The position numbers and the translations under genes were made by a program. A stretch of DNA of 64,000 nt, taken from NCBI RefSeq assembly GCF_027359675.1, contig NZ_CP114786.1, forward strand, positions 2,516,501 to 2,580,500, in the 5' to 3' direction. The DNA comes from Roseibium sp. Sym1. Its GTDB lineage: Bacteria > Pseudomonadota > Alphaproteobacteria > Rhizobiales > Stappiaceae. Each line of letters starts with the position of its first letter. Position 1 is the first letter of the stretch. Positions 16,008 through 24,642 of the stretch are shown here, in pieces. A model generated the notes under the pieces. It had not been told where the DNA came from. It made no database searches and was given only the letters and a program-made list of their open reading frames with translations.

Positions 16008-17087
16008 ATGACCGTTCAGCCGTCCGCCCCCGTGACCGCGACCCAGGAAGCCGAGTTCAGGAAACTGCAGCTGCCGAACGACCATCCGTCCGTCAAGAGC
16101 GGCAAGGTGGGCGTGCTGCTGGTCAATCTGGGGACGCCGGATGCCACGGACTACTGGCCGATGCGCCGGTATCTGCGCGAATTCCTGTCCGACAAACGTG
16201 TCATCGAGTGGCCCCGGGCGATCTGGTACCCGATCCTCTACGGCATCGTGCTGATGACGCGGCCCGGCAAATCCGGCAAGGCTTACGAAGAAATCTGGAA
16301 TCACGAGAAAAACGAGTCGCCTCTCCGGACGATCACGCGCAACCAGTCGGACAAGCTTGCCGAAATGCTGGGTGACAGCGACGGCCGGCTGACGGTCGAC
16401 TGGGCCATGCGCTACGGTCAGCCGTCGATCCCCGACAAGCTCAAGGCGCTGAAGGACGCGGGTTGCGACCGGATCCTGGTCTATCCGCTTTATCCGCAAT
16501 ATTCGGCGACGACCACGGCGACCGTGAACGATGTCGTGTGCAAGACACTGCTGAAGATGCGCTGGCAGCCGGCGATCCGCACGGTGCCGCCCTACCATGA
16601 CGATCCGGTCTATGTGACGGCGCTGGCGAAGTCGGTCGAGCAGCATCTGGAAAGCCTCGACTTCAAACCGGACGTGGTGCTGACCTCGTATCATGGCATT
16701 CCGCAATCCTATTTCCATCGCGGCGACCCCTATCATTGCCACTGCATGAAGACGACGCGGCTGATGCGCGAGGTGCTCGGCTGGGACAAGGAGAAGCTCC
16801 GGGTGACATTCCAGTCCCGTTTCGGGCCGGAGGAATGGCTGCAGCCCTACACGGACAAGACCGTCGAAAAACTCGCCAAAGACGGGGTCAAGAACATCGC
16901 CGTGATGAACCCCGGATTTGTCGCCGATTGTCTGGAAACCCTGGAAGAAATTGCCGGTGAGGCCGCAGAGATCTTCGAGGAACATGGCGGCGAGAATTTC
17001 AGCCACATTCCCTGTCTCAACGACAGCGACCTGGGCATGGACGTGATTGCCAGTGTGGTCAGGCGGGAACTGGGCGGCTGGATCTGA
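16008..17087 (+). CDS. hemH: Ferrochelatase
   Basis: 359 aa from MTVQPSAPVT. Ferrochelatase signatures are clear: VGVLLVNLGTPDATDYWPMRRYLREFLSD, YPLYPQYSATTTATVND, and TSYHGIPQSYFHRGDPYHCHCMKT with the metal-binding His229. The C-terminal EFLADCLETLEEI-type motif appears as GFVADCLETLEEIAGEAAEIFEEHGGENFSHIPCLND. It inserts Fe2+ into protoporphyrin IX, the last step of protoheme synthesis, at the inner-membrane face. AAGGA about 12 bases upstream supports the ATG at 16008. It is monocistronic by context. Confidence 0.96.
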   Translation: MTVQPSAPVTATQEAEFRKLQLPNDHPSVKSGKVGVLLVNLGTPDATDYWPMRRYLREFLSDKRVIEWPRAIWYPILYGIVLMTRPGKSGKAYEEIWNHEKNESPLRTITRNQSDKLAEMLGDSDGRLTVDWAMRYGQPSIPDKLKALKDAGCDRILVYPLYPQYSATTTATVNDVVCKTLLKMRWQPAIRTVPPYHDDPVYVTALAKSVEQHLESLDFKPDVVLTSYHGIPQSYFHRGDPYHCHCMKTTRLMREVLGWDKEKLRVTFQSRFGPEEWLQPYTDKTVEKLAKDGVKNIAVMNPGFVADCLETLEEIAGEAAEIFEEHGGENFSHIPCLNDSDLGMDVIASVVRRELGGWI

Positions 17088-17287
17088 CCGCCCTCGTCCA
17101 CGCCGTTTCGGCGTGCCCATCCCGGATTATCAAGGGGACAGAACTGTCCACGGGCAGGACGCCGTCCGTTTCCGGCTGCTGCCTGCGCAAGGGCCGCGCA
17201 TGTGCATTCCGCGTCAATTACGCTGGAACAGATCCTGAATTCGAAGCATAGTGCCCGCATAAATTTCAAAAAATACGGGAGACATCC

Positions 17288-18277
17288 ATGCCCATAGCTG
17301 GATTCGATATTGTCCTGATCGGCCTGGTGGTGCTGGTCATCCTGGTATTCTTCGCCGGGGTGAAGACCGTCCCCCAAGGATACAACTATACCATCGAGCG
17401 TTTCGGGAAATACCGGAAGACCCTCACTCCGGGCCTCAATTTCATCATTCCGTTCATCGACCGTGTCGGCCACAAGCTGAACATGATGGAGCAGGTGCTC
17501 GACGTTCCGACGCAGGAGGTCATCACCCGGGACAACGCAACGGTCAGCGCCGATGGTGTCACCTTCTACCAGGTGCTTGATGCCGCCCGGGCCGCCTATG
17601 AAGTTCTGGGTCTGCAGAACGCCATACTCAACCTGACGATGACCAACATCCGCTCGGTGATGGGGTCCATGGATCTCGATGCGCTTTTGTCCAACCGCGA
17701 CGAGATCAATGCCAAGATCCTGCGCGTGGTCGATGCGGCCGCCGAGCCCTGGGGCATCAAGATCACCCGAATCGAGATCAAGGACATCAACCCGCCGCGC
17801 GACCTCGTCGACGCCATGGCGCGTCAGATGAAGGCGGAACGCGAAAAGCGGGCCTATATCCTGGAAGCGGAAGGCAAGCGGCAGTCGGAAATCCTGAAGG
17901 CCGAAGGCGAAAAACAGGCCCTCATCCTGGAAGCTGAAGGCCGGCGCGAATCCGCGTTCCGCGATGCGGAAGCCCGTGAGCGCGAAGCAGAAGCCGAAGC
18001 CAAGGCGACACAGATGGTCAGCGCGGCGATCGCGTCGGGCGACGTTCAGGCGATCAACTATTTTGTTGCCAACAAGTATGTTGAAGCCTTTAAGGAGCTG
18101 GCGACGTCGCGCAACCAGAAGACCTTGATCCTGCCCATGGAGGCCACGTCCCTTCTCGGTGCGCTCAGCGGGATCGGTGAAATCGCCAAGGAAGCCTTTG
18201 GCGACGACATGGGCGGCGCCCGGGCCTCCTCCCGGATTCCGAATACCGGTGCGGGCGAGGGAGGTCCGGAACGGTGA
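17288..18277 (+). CDS. SPFH/stomatin-like membrane protein (QmcA/paraslipin type)
   Basis: 329 aa. One N-terminal membrane helix ([20 protein letters not shown]) is followed by an SPFH domain ([59 protein letters not shown]) and a long charged coiled coil (about 180-250, repeated [17 protein letters not shown] units). Such proteins form membrane microdomain cages. It overlaps the NfeD gene by four bases (GTGA), the usual stomatin-NfeD operon. Start backed by a GGGAG sequence. Confidence 0.92.
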   Translation: MPIAGFDIVLIGLVVLVILVFFAGVKTVPQGYNYTIERFGKYRKTLTPGLNFIIPFIDRVGHKLNMMEQVLDVPTQEVITRDNATVSADGVTFYQVLDAARAAYEVLGLQNAILNLTMTNIRSVMGSMDLDALLSNRDEINAKILRVVDAAAEPWGIKITRIEIKDINPPRDLVDAMARQMKAEREKRAYILEAEGKRQSEILKAEGEKQALILEAEGRRESAFRDAEAREREAEAEAKATQMVSAAIASGDVQAINYFVANKYVEAFKELATSRNQKTLILPMEATSLLGALSGIGEIAKEAFGDDMGGARASSRIPNTGAGEGGPER

Positions 18278-18729
18278 GCCTGATTGAAAGCACGATCGAG
18301 GCGCTCGGACCCTGGAGCTGGTTTGTCCTGGGCCTCCTCCTTCTGGGTCTCGAGATCCTCGCGCCCGGAACGATTTTCCTCTGGTTCGGCCTGTCGGCTA
18401 TTGTCGTCGGGATTGTGTCGCTGGTGTACGATTTCGCCTGGCAGATCGACGTCAGCCTGTTCATTGTCCTGTCGCTGGTCAGTCTTCTGATCGGCCGCAG
18501 GCTGATGATCCGTCTGATCTCCGAAAAAGGCGACCCCGGCCTCAATCAGCGCGGCAGCCGCTATGTCGGCCGGGAATTCACGCTTGCGACGCCCTTGAGC
18601 GAAGGGGCCGGGAACCTCTCCATCGACGATACGATCTGGCGGATCACCGGCCCGGACCTGCCGGCGGGAACGAAGGTGCGCGTTGAATCCATCGACGGTG
18701 TCAGACTGGTGGTGACACGCGCCGAGTGA
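18274..18729 (+). CDS. NfeD-family membrane protein
   Basis: 151 aa, starting at a GTG that overlaps the stop of the SPFH gene. Two to three membrane segments occur near the N-terminus ([36 protein letters not shown] and [17 protein letters not shown]). A C-terminal OB-fold NfeD domain follows ([49 protein letters not shown]). It is the short form without the ClpP-like protease domain. It works with its SPFH partner, probably in membrane-protein quality control or microdomain organisation. Confidence 0.9.
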   Translation: MSLIESTIEALGPWSWFVLGLLLLGLEILAPGTIFLWFGLSAIVVGIVSLVYDFAWQIDVSLFIVLSLVSLLIGRRLMIRLISEKGDPGLNQRGSRYVGREFTLATPLSEGAGNLSIDDTIWRITGPDLPAGTKVRVESIDGVRLVVTRAE

Positions 18730-18764
18730 TCACCGCGCGTTGCCGAACCTCCGGCCGGGCTGTG

Positions 18765-19622
18765 TCAGGGCTTGTGGCCCGCGGGGAGTGGCGGTTCCTC
18801 GGCCTTGAGCAGGATGCCGATCCGGCGGTTCGCCGCGAGATACGGGTCGTTCGGAAACAGCGGTTCCGTGTCCGCCTTGCCGACAACGGCAAAGAACTGG
18901 TCGTCCTGCACGCCGTATTCGGCGAGGATCTGCCGGGCGACGTTGGCGCGTTCGCTTGACAGGTCCCAGCCGGTGTAACTCGGATTTGCCGACAGTTGCC
19001 CGGCGGTCGTGTGGCCCGTTATCTCGACCCGGTTGGGCATCTGGGCAAGCACCGGAGCCATCTTGGCGATGAGGCGCCGGGTCGTTTCGTAAGGGTATTT
19101 GGAGCCTTCGCGGAACATTGACCGGCCGTCCTGGTCGACCAGCATGATGTTCAGCCCTTCCTCGGTTTCCTCAAGGATAATGTTGCTGGAAATCTCGGTG
19201 ATTTCCGGCATCTCCTGCCAGGCCTGGCGCAAGGAGGCGGCCGCGGTGGCAAACTGGCGCGGCTTTTCGATGTCCGCTTCCAGGGTGTCGTGGGTGTTGG
19301 CTTCCGGTCCCTGCTTGCGTCTCTTCTCGTGACGCTCCTGGGAAAAGTCGGAGTCGTTTTCCTGTTCGACCTGGCTGATGTCCTTCATGTAGTCGCGAAT
19401 GGGGATGCCCTCGACCTCGATGATGCCGGTCTTGCGGGACGTGTCCTTGACGCCGAAGGCCTCGCGCATCGACCCGGCCACGACCTGAAGCTTTTCCTTG
19501 TCCTGAATGGAAAAGGAAATGATCAGGACGAAGAAACACACAAGCAGGGACATCAGGTCGGCGAACGTCACCAGCCAGTCCGGTGCGCCGCCGCCGCTTT
19601 GAGGTTTTTTCTTCTTGGCCAT
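18765..19622 (-). CDS. MotB/PomB-like flagellar stator protein
   Basis: 285 aa. The single transmembrane segment reads DWLVTFADLMSLLVCFFVLIISFS, with Asp22 as the ion-binding residue. FADLMSLL-CFFVLL-SFS is the wording of Vibrio PomB rather than E. coli MotB (YADFMTAMMAFFLVMWL), which suggests sodium coupling. A charged linker (about 80-135) leads to an OmpA-like peptidoglycan-binding domain (about 150-275: NRVEITGHTTAGQL, GWDLSSERANVARQIL, NRRIGILL). It is 24 bp downstream of the PomA-like gene, and together they form the stator that turns ion flow into torque. No other flagellar gene is present in the window. Confidence 0.9.
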   Translation of the reverse strand: MAKKKKPQSGGGAPDWLVTFADLMSLLVCFFVLIISFSIQDKEKLQVVAGSMREAFGVKDTSRKTGIIEVEGIPIRDYMKDISQVEQENDSDFSQERHEKRRKQGPEANTHDTLEADIEKPRQFATAAASLRQAWQEMPEITEISSNIILEETEEGLNIMLVDQDGRSMFREGSKYPYETTRRLIAKMAPVLAQMPNRVEITGHTTAGQLSANPSYTGWDLSSERANVARQILAEYGVQDDQFFAVVGKADTEPLFPNDPYLAANRRIGILLKAEEPPLPAGHKP

Positions 19623-19646
19623 GCCTTGGTCCGGTCCGTTTCCGCC

Positions 19647-20414
19647 CTACGCCGCGTCGACCAGTTCGGCGCGCGCCTTTTCCGGCAGGTAGGCGATCAG
19701 CATTTCCTTGATCAAGGCCGGGCTCTTCGATTCGCGGATCTGGCAAACACCATCGATGATCAGCGTCTGATTGAGGTCGTCCACGTCAAACTTGGCGTCC
19801 AGCTTGTCCACCAGCGGCAGACAGATGATGTTGGACACGAGCGCACCGTACAGCGTCGTCAGCAGCGCGACGGCCATGGAGGGGCCGATGGCGGCCGGAT
19901 CGTCCATGTTGGCCAGCATCTGCACCAGGCCGACCAGTGTCCCGATCATGCCGAAGGCCGGTGCCGAATCGCCGAGCGCCTTGAACACACGCCGGCCTTC
20001 CGACAGGCGCGACAGTTGCAGGTCGCGCTCACGCTCCATCGATTCCTTGATGAATTCCAGCTCGTAACCATCGGCGATGTATTGAACGCCCTTGGCGAGA
20101 TTCGGATCGGAGACGTCGACGTTTTCCAGGCCCAGAGGGCCGGACTTGCGCACGATTTCACCCAGGTTGGTGATTTCGGAGATCAGGTCGCGCGGACTGG
20201 CGCTCTTGCCGGCAAGAGCGATCTTGAAGCCGGTCACGAAGGCGGCGATGACGTCGGACAGCTGAAAGCGGATGAGTGTGGCCGCGAGGCCGCCGCCGAA
20301 CACGATCAGGATCGAGGGTATGTCGACGAATTGCGTAAAGCTGCCGCCGAGAAAAACGGCGGTGATCACGACGCCGAATGCGCCGATAATACCGATTAAT
20401 GTCGCCAGATCCAT
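19647..20414 (-). CDS. MotA/PomA-like flagellar stator protein
   Basis: 255 aa from MDLATLIGIIG, which matches the beginning of Vibrio PomA. Four membrane segments are visible, with the large cytoplasmic loop between the second and third. The loop has ESMERERDLQLSRLSEGRRVFKALGDSAPAFGMIGTLVGLVQMLANMDDP, and the fourth segment GPSMAVALLTTLYGALVSNIICLPLVDKL follows. The two Pro residues flanking the channel (in SAPAFGMIG and near CLPLVDKL) are present. A GTG three codons upstream could also start the frame. Five PomA subunits surround two PomB in the stator; the partner gene follows directly. Confidence 0.92.
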   Translation of the reverse strand: MDLATLIGIIGAFGVVITAVFLGGSFTQFVDIPSILIVFGGGLAATLIRFQLSDVIAAFVTGFKIALAGKSASPRDLISEITNLGEIVRKSGPLGLENVDVSDPNLAKGVQYIADGYELEFIKESMERERDLQLSRLSEGRRVFKALGDSAPAFGMIGTLVGLVQMLANMDDPAAIGPSMAVALLTTLYGALVSNIICLPLVDKLDAKFDVDDLNQTLIIDGVCQIRESKSPALIKEMLIAYLPEKARAELVDAA

Positions 20415-20573
20415 TCTGTACACACACCAAGGTCTGTGGCTGTCGAGCCAAGGAAACTTTTGGGCAGTGTAAGTGGCTTATGGCTAATCAAATCCTAATG
20501 CCGATCGAGTTCGGCATCAGAAAGAAACGATTTTACCGTTCGTGATGCGATTGTGAAGGCGCAGGTCCGTCGT

Positions 20574-21587
20574 TCAGGCGGCGCCGATCCGCAACAGATC
20601 ATGCAGGTGTACGATGCCGACAGGACGTCCGTCCTCGATGACAAAGACGGATGTGATCGACAGGCTGTTGACCAGCTCCAGGATCGAGGCGGACAGGGTG
20701 TCGAGGGAAACCGTCTTCGGCGAACGCGTCATGATCTCGCCGGCGGTCTTGTCCAGCAGATTTGAGGAGACGTGGCGGCGCAAGTCACCGTCGGTGATGA
20801 TGCCGGTCAGCTGCCGCAGTTCGTCGACGACCCCGAGAACACCGAAGCCGCGTTGCGTCATCAGCACGATGCCTTCGCTCATGGGTGTGTCGGCCGAAAC
20901 GATCGGCATCCGCTCTCCGGTGTGCATGATGTCCTTGGCGGACTTCAGGCTCGCGCCCAGGCGACCTCCGGGATGGAACACGCGGAAGTCCTGCGCCGTG
21001 AAGCCGCGGCCTTCGAGAAGCGCAACGGCGAGAGCGTCGCCGATGGCCAGCTGGATCAGCGCGGAGGTCGTCGGTGCAAGCCCGTGCGGACATGCTTCGG
21101 CGACACTCGGCAACTTCATGACGATGTCGGCCGCCCGGCCGAGCGTGCTGTCCTGGCGAGACGTGATTGCCACGAGCGAGACCTTGAATCGGCGCGTGTA
21201 ACTCACGATCCCGGCAAGCTCCTGGGTTTCCCCGGACCAGGACAGGGCAAGCACCACATCGTTTTCCGTGATCATGCCGAGATCGCCGTGGCTGGCTTCG
21301 CTGGCGTGGACGAAAAAGGCCGGTGTTCCGGTCGACGCCAGGCTGGCGGCGATCTTGGTGCCGATATGGCCGCTCTTGCCGATGCCCGTCACGATGACAC
21401 GGCCCGGGCTCTTCTGAATGAGCTCGCAGGTTTGCTGGAAGGGGGCGGCAAGACCGTTTTTCAGGGCAGCGCGTACTGCGCTCAGACCGGCAATCTCCGT
21501 TTCCAGGGTCCTTTCCGCGGACACCAGACTTTGGGAGGTCATGTCGAAATCTTCTTCGGAGGCGAGGTCGGAGCGCGTGACTGTCAT
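20574..21587 (-). CDS. kdsD: Arabinose-5-phosphate isomerase (KdsD/KpsF family)
   Basis: 337 aa. An SIS domain (GRVIVTGIGKSGHIGTKIAASLASTGTPAFFVHASEASHGDLGMI, then SWSGETQEL and SVAEACPHGLAPTTSALIQLAIGDALAVALLEGRGF) is followed by a CBS pair (about 210-335). This architecture converts ribulose-5-phosphate to arabinose-5-phosphate, the first step of Kdo synthesis for LPS or capsule. An internal ATG at 21542 with GAAGAAGA upstream would give 322 aa and aligns better with E. coli KdsD, so the first 15 residues are doubtful. No other Kdo gene is nearby; the divergent neighbour is an outer-membrane barrel protein. Confidence 0.9.
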   Translation of the reverse strand: MTVTRSDLASEEDFDMTSQSLVSAERTLETEIAGLSAVRAALKNGLAAPFQQTCELIQKSPGRVIVTGIGKSGHIGTKIAASLASTGTPAFFVHASEASHGDLGMITENDVVLALSWSGETQELAGIVSYTRRFKVSLVAITSRQDSTLGRAADIVMKLPSVAEACPHGLAPTTSALIQLAIGDALAVALLEGRGFTAQDFRVFHPGGRLGASLKSAKDIMHTGERMPIVSADTPMSEGIVLMTQRGFGVLGVVDELRQLTGIITDGDLRRHVSSNLLDKTAGEIMTRSPKTVSLDTLSASILELVNSLSITSVFVIEDGRPVGIVHLHDLLRIGAA

Positions 21588-21791
21588 AATTTTTAAACTT
21601 TATTGTTTTGCTGGTCCAGCTCTAGGCCAGACGCCCAGCGGGATCAAGCTCCCGTGGAAGGTTAAATCGATTTAGGGAACCTGACTTTCTGTAACAACGT
21701 GTAACTTGTCAATTTGCGAAAAAGAAACGAAGGATTAACCAAGCTTGGTCAATTTGGGTGGGAACACGACGTCGACTGGTTCCTGACCCTT

Positions 21792-23249
21792 ATGCATCGC
21801 CTCTTGCTACTCCTATTGTGTCTTGCCGTGGTGTCGGCCGTGCCTGCGGCCGGGCAGACGGCGCTTGGCGACTTGCGCGGCAGCGATGACCCGGAAGGCG
21901 CACGGGAAGCGGAAGACACGGTCGACGAGGCCGTGGACCCCAATCCCACGCAGGCCGATGTCTATTCGCTGCGCAGCACGCTCAACGCGGCCAACGCGGA
22001 AACAGGCTCGAGCGGCCTGGGCACGGCCGGGCGTGTCACTCCAGTGCGTCCGTTCTCCGACAGGATTGCAGCCGTCAGCCGGTCGGTTCCCTTGTCGGGT
22101 GGCGGGATCGACGACAGCGTCTTCGGCGGCGACACGACCTTCGACGCGGCGCAAGGTATCCGGCTCGGTTCGTTCACGTTCACGCCCCAGGTGACGCTGT
22201 CCGGAGGCTGGACGGACAACAGGGCCCAGTCCTCGTCCGGAACGCCGGGCGGGCTTTACAGGATTGCCCCGGACCTTTCCCTGACATCGGACTGGTCGCG
22301 ACACGAGCTGGACCTATCGTTGCGCGGGTCCTACACGGGCTATCCCGGCGACGCCGACGACAACCAAGCCAGTGTCTTTGCCGCCGGCAACCTGAGGCTT
22401 GATATCAGCGAAGCGACCCAGGTGACGACCAGCGTCAGCTACAGCTACACCCAGGAAGAAGACGGCAGCGCGGAATCCACGTCTTCCGGTAATGACCAGA
22501 ACCAGAGTATTTCCGGCGATCTCAGCGGGACTCGGGCTATTGGCATTGTCGCGGCGACGGCCTCGCTCGGCGTCGACCGCAACACCTACTTTGCCGACAG
22601 CGGATCGGAAAGCGGGCGGGACAACACGCTTTATTCGGCGGGCCTGAGGCTTGACGGAAACACCGGCAGCGTCGTGACGCCCTTTGTCGAGGGTGCGCTG
22701 CTGCTCCGGCGTTATGACCAGGCCTGCAGCGACAGCCTGTGTGAAAAGCGCAATGCCGACGGCTATGAGGTCAAGGCCGGTGTCACCATCGCGTCCGGAC
22801 CCAAACTGACCGGGGAACTCGGCGCGGGCTGGCGGATCGAGAACATAGAGGACAGCCGCCTGGATGCCCTCTCCGGGCTTGTGCTCGACGCGTCCCTGGT
22901 CTGGTCGCCGAGCCGCCTGACGACGGTGACCGCGGGTCTGGGCACGGATTTCTCCGCCACGGACATTGACGGTGCCAGCGGGTCGATTATCTATTCCGGG
23001 GATCTGAGGCTTGCCCATGGCTTCAGTGACCGCCTCGTTGCCGAAACCGGGCTCGGCTACAGCTACCGGACCTATGAAGGCGTTTCCATCGAGGAGCGTA
23101 CCTTGACCGGGTTCGGAGGTGTCACTTTTGCACTGACACAGAACGTCGCGCTGACGGCGGATTACACCCACCGCCGGTTCGACAGCTCGCAGGATGGCAG
23201 CGATTATACCGAGAACGCGGTTGAAGCCGGGCTCAGATTCCGGCATTAA
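21792..23249 (+). CDS. Outer-membrane beta-barrel protein
   Basis: 485 aa from MHRLLLLLLCLAVVSAVPAAGQT, a Sec signal peptide with likely cleavage after AAG. After a Ser/Thr/Asp-rich N-terminal region (about 25-135), the rest is a run of alternating amphipathic strands (FTFTPQVTLSGGWTDNRAQ; HELDLSLRGSYTGYP; TQVTTSVSYSYTQEEDGS) ending ...DYTENAVEAGLRFRH. The pattern is that of the outer-membrane beta-barrel family often tied to exopolysaccharide export (BBP2/VpsM-like). An ATG 26 codons upstream would spoil the signal peptide. Function beyond outer-membrane location is inference. Confidence 0.82.
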   Translation: MHRLLLLLLCLAVVSAVPAAGQTALGDLRGSDDPEGAREAEDTVDEAVDPNPTQADVYSLRSTLNAANAETGSSGLGTAGRVTPVRPFSDRIAAVSRSVPLSGGGIDDSVFGGDTTFDAAQGIRLGSFTFTPQVTLSGGWTDNRAQSSSGTPGGLYRIAPDLSLTSDWSRHELDLSLRGSYTGYPGDADDNQASVFAAGNLRLDISEATQVTTSVSYSYTQEEDGSAESTSSGNDQNQSISGDLSGTRAIGIVAATASLGVDRNTYFADSGSESGRDNTLYSAGLRLDGNTGSVVTPFVEGALLLRRYDQACSDSLCEKRNADGYEVKAGVTIASGPKLTGELGAGWRIENIEDSRLDALSGLVLDASLVWSPSRLTTVTAGLGTDFSATDIDGASGSIIYSGDLRLAHGFSDRLVAETGLGYSYRTYEGVSIEERTLTGFGGVTFALTQNVALTADYTHRRFDSSQDGSDYTENAVEAGLRFRH

Positions 23250-23325
23250 CTTTACGGTAACCAAATCAAGACCATTCATGGGCGGGGGCAGAAACAATAC
23301 GGACCTGGGCGTCAAGGAGGCCCTG

Positions 23326-24612
23326 ATGCGGAGTTTTGCGCGGCGAACCGCCGAAGTGATGATGTCGTTGCCCCGATTTGGAATTCTTGGAAAACCGCTG
23401 CGCCGCGGACTGCAGCCGGCTCTCGTAGGGACCGCACTGCTGGGAACTGTCCTTGCGGGCACCATCCTGCCTGCCAGGGCCGATCCGGGATTCGACACTT
23501 TCGTCCGGGGGTTCTGGCCCAAGGCGCAGGCCGCCGGAATTTCCGCGCAGACCTACAATGCCGTCTTCACCGGCATGCAGCCCGATGACGACACGTTGCG
23601 GCTGATGAGCAAGCAATCGGAATTCGTCAAGCCGATCTGGGACTATCTGGACAGCGCGGTCTCCGACACCCGTGTCGAAAAGGGCCGTGAGATGCTGCAG
23701 GAATACGGTTCCGTCCTGCAGCAGATCGAGGCCCGTTACGGCGTCGACCGCGAAGCCGTGCTCGCGATCTGGGGCATGGAGACCAACTATGGCGGCTTCA
23801 TGGGCCGTCACAATGTCATCCAGGCACTGGCGACGCTTTCCTATGCCGCGCCGAGGCGCAAGAGTTTCTGGGAAAAGGAACTGATCACTGCGCTCGGCGT
23901 CGTCCAGGCGGGTCATGTTCGTTTCGAAGACATGGAAGGCTCCTGGGCGGGCGCCATGGGCCACACCCAGTTCATGCCGTCCAGCTGGAAGGCCTATGCG
24001 GCGGACTACAATGGTGACGGACGCCGTGACATCTGGACCTCGATTCCCGACGCCCTTGCCTCGACGGCGAATTACCTGAAGAAGCATGGCTGGCAGACCG
24101 GCAAGACCTGGGGCTACGAGGTCAAGTTGCCGGCCGGGTTCGATTATCACCTGGCCGACGGCGACAAGACGCTGACGCTCGGCGAATGGAGCCGTTACGG
24201 CATCCGCCGGTCAAACGGCAAGGGCTTTCCGCGTCCCGCCGACAATGCCATCCTGGTGCTGCCCGCCGGTGCCAGCGGCCCGGCCTTCCTGATGCTGAAG
24301 AATTTCTATGTCATCAAGCGCTACAACAACGCGACCGCCTATGCGCTTGCGGTCGGCCACCTCGCGGACCGGCTCATCGGTGGCGGCCCGCTGGAAGGGG
24401 ACTGGTCGAGGGAACATCTGCCGTTGAGCCGATCCGAAACCGCCGAATTGCAGGCCCTGCTGAACCGGCACGGGTTTTCCGTTGGCAGCGCGGACGGAAA
24501 GATCGGTCCGGCAACCAGGCGGGGTATCCGGGCCTACCAGAAATCCAGAGGCATGATTCCGGATGGCTATGCCTCCGTGGTTTTGCTGGCACGGCTGAAG
24601 CTTGGCAGCTAG
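23326..24612 (+). CDS. Lytic murein transglycosylase (MltB/SltB family) with a peptidoglycan-binding domain
   Basis: 428 aa from MRSFARRTAE. A signal segment ends LPARADPG. The transglycosylase domain (about 55-350) has the catalytic Glu152 in IWGMETNYGGFMG, and EGSWAGAMGHTQFMPSSWKAYAADYNGDGRRDIW. The C-terminal 65 residues are a PG_binding_1 domain (LQALLNRHGFSVGSADGKIGPATRRGIRAYQKSRGMIPDGYA). It cleaves the glycan backbone, forming 1,6-anhydroMurNAc ends. An AAGGAGG sequence 5 bases before the ATG fixes the start. It lacks a lipobox, so the protein should be soluble and periplasmic. Next gene, DUF459, follows after 30 bp. Confidence 0.93.
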   Translation: MRSFARRTAEVMMSLPRFGILGKPLRRGLQPALVGTALLGTVLAGTILPARADPGFDTFVRGFWPKAQAAGISAQTYNAVFTGMQPDDDTLRLMSKQSEFVKPIWDYLDSAVSDTRVEKGREMLQEYGSVLQQIEARYGVDREAVLAIWGMETNYGGFMGRHNVIQALATLSYAAPRRKSFWEKELITALGVVQAGHVRFEDMEGSWAGAMGHTQFMPSSWKAYAADYNGDGRRDIWTSIPDALASTANYLKKHGWQTGKTWGYEVKLPAGFDYHLADGDKTLTLGEWSRYGIRRSNGKGFPRPADNAILVLPAGASGPAFLMLKNFYVIKRYNNATAYALAVGHLADRLIGGGPLEGDWSREHLPLSRSETAELQALLNRHGFSVGSADGKIGPATRRGIRAYQKSRGMIPDGYASVVLLARLKLGS

Positions 24613-24642
24613 ACTGGGCCAAACAAACCTTGGGAGCCCTGC

